The position numbers and the translations under genes are program-made. Of a stretch of DNA of 43,351 nt, positions 43,105-43,351 are shown piece after piece. Each line of letters begins with the position of its first letter. Positions within the stretch are counted from its first letter, which is position 1. Under the pieces are notes generated by a model. It did no database searches. It was not told the DNA's origin and was given only the letters and a program-made list of their open reading frames with translations. This DNA comes from Pseudomonas viridiflava (GTDB lineage: Bacteria > Pseudomonadota > Gammaproteobacteria > Pseudomonadales > Pseudomonadaceae), in the NCBI RefSeq assembly GCF_900580675.1, contig NZ_UTBG01000210.1:1-43351 (forward strand), read 5' to 3'.

Positions 43105-43250
43105 CTACGGCCCCCCTTTGTCGAAGGTCTTCTCCAGCTCGTCACGGTCGAGCTTGGTCATGCCGCCCAGTTGATGCGCGGTAAACCCGCTGTCACAGAC
43201 CTGTGAACCCGGCGCCAGGCTTTACCGTTGCTGAAAAAGCCAGCGGTCAT
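43105..43250 (-). pseudogene. Possible frameshifted small gene
   Basis: One minus-strand frame runs from an ATG at 43250 (MTAGFFSNGKAW...) and soon drifts into Arg-rich residues. Another frame, open from 43221 to a TAG at 43105-43107, reads like real protein (VCDSGFTAHQLGGMTKLDRD, then ELEKTFDKGGP). Joining them near 43222-43225 by one frameshift would give a protein of about 48 residues. No ribosome site is visible before 43250. Alternatively only the 18-residue MTKLDRDELEKTFDKGGP end is a remnant of a longer lost gene. I do not recognise the family. Confidence 0.3.
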
Positions 43251-43308
43251 TTTGCGCGCGAGCGGCTAGAATCAACGCTATCCGTGACCCACCAAACAGC
43301 CAGGAGCC

Positions 43309-43351
43309 ATGATGAGCTCAACCAACCCGCCCTCCCACACCGCCAAGCTGG
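43309..43351 (+). CDS. Start of a gene leaving the window
   Basis: CAGGAG at 43301-43306 precedes two in-frame ATG codons (43309 and 43312), giving MMSSTNPPSHTAKL up to the window edge. Only 14 codons are visible, too few to name a product. No signal peptide-like hydrophobic run is seen yet. Confidence 0.6.
   Translation, partial: MMSSTNPPSHTAKL

Overview
The window is a stretch of Pseudomonas chromosome, most likely from the P. fluorescens group. The evidence is GC-rich coding sequence, the gene order psrA / lexA-sulA / topA / fadBA / usp / uup / slt that I know from Pseudomonas, Pseudomonas-restricted hypothetical families, and many REP/REPIN-type palindromes with the GTGGGAGC...GCTCCCAC core typical of this group. 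There is no prophage, transposase, integrase, CRISPR array, rRNA or tRNA. It reads as conserved core genome with short intergenic spaces.

Layout, left: the 3' part of an SNF2-type helicase gene (1-2022) is followed by a REP pair. Next come nagZ (peptidoglycan recycling) and psrA (fatty-acid-responsive TetR regulator) on the minus strand, divergent from the lexA-sulA SOS operon. psrA has a near-consensus promoter overlapped by two abutting PsrA-type operators. lexA has two SOS boxes 3 bp apart, one containing the -10 hexamer. Two small hypotheticals, topA and a DUF1653 gene follow on the minus strand, then fadBA (fatty acid beta-oxidation, a known PsrA-controlled pathway).

Middle: a roughly 500-bp gap upstream of fadB holds an inverted repeat and, further out, an orphan rho-independent terminator that may end a small RNA. 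Then come a small membrane protein, a universal stress protein, uup (ABC-F ATPase), slt (lytic transglycosylase), an MsbA-like exporter, a 57-residue PA1571-like protein, pdxB, the MATE pump pmpM, tusA, rlmM, acnA, lpxO and cysK.

Right: a DUF748-MoxR-VWA cluster (ATPase plus von Willebrand A partner), the pxpABC 5-oxoprolinase operon divergent from a LysR gene, a three-gene minus-strand operon (inner-membrane hypothetical, class II glutamine amidotransferase, DUF2937), oligopeptidase B, a one-domain cyclic-nucleotide-binding protein, a secreted proline-rich protein, a spermidine-synthase-like protein, a possibly frameshifted small gene, and the first 14 codons of a gene leaving the window.

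I found no clearly new multi-gene system. The most informative non-coding signals are the PsrA and LexA operator arrays, a long two-part hairpin in the nagZ leader, the orphan terminator/sRNA candidate near fadB, and a diverse REP set that includes a collapsed element and one with a triplicated 18-bp unit.
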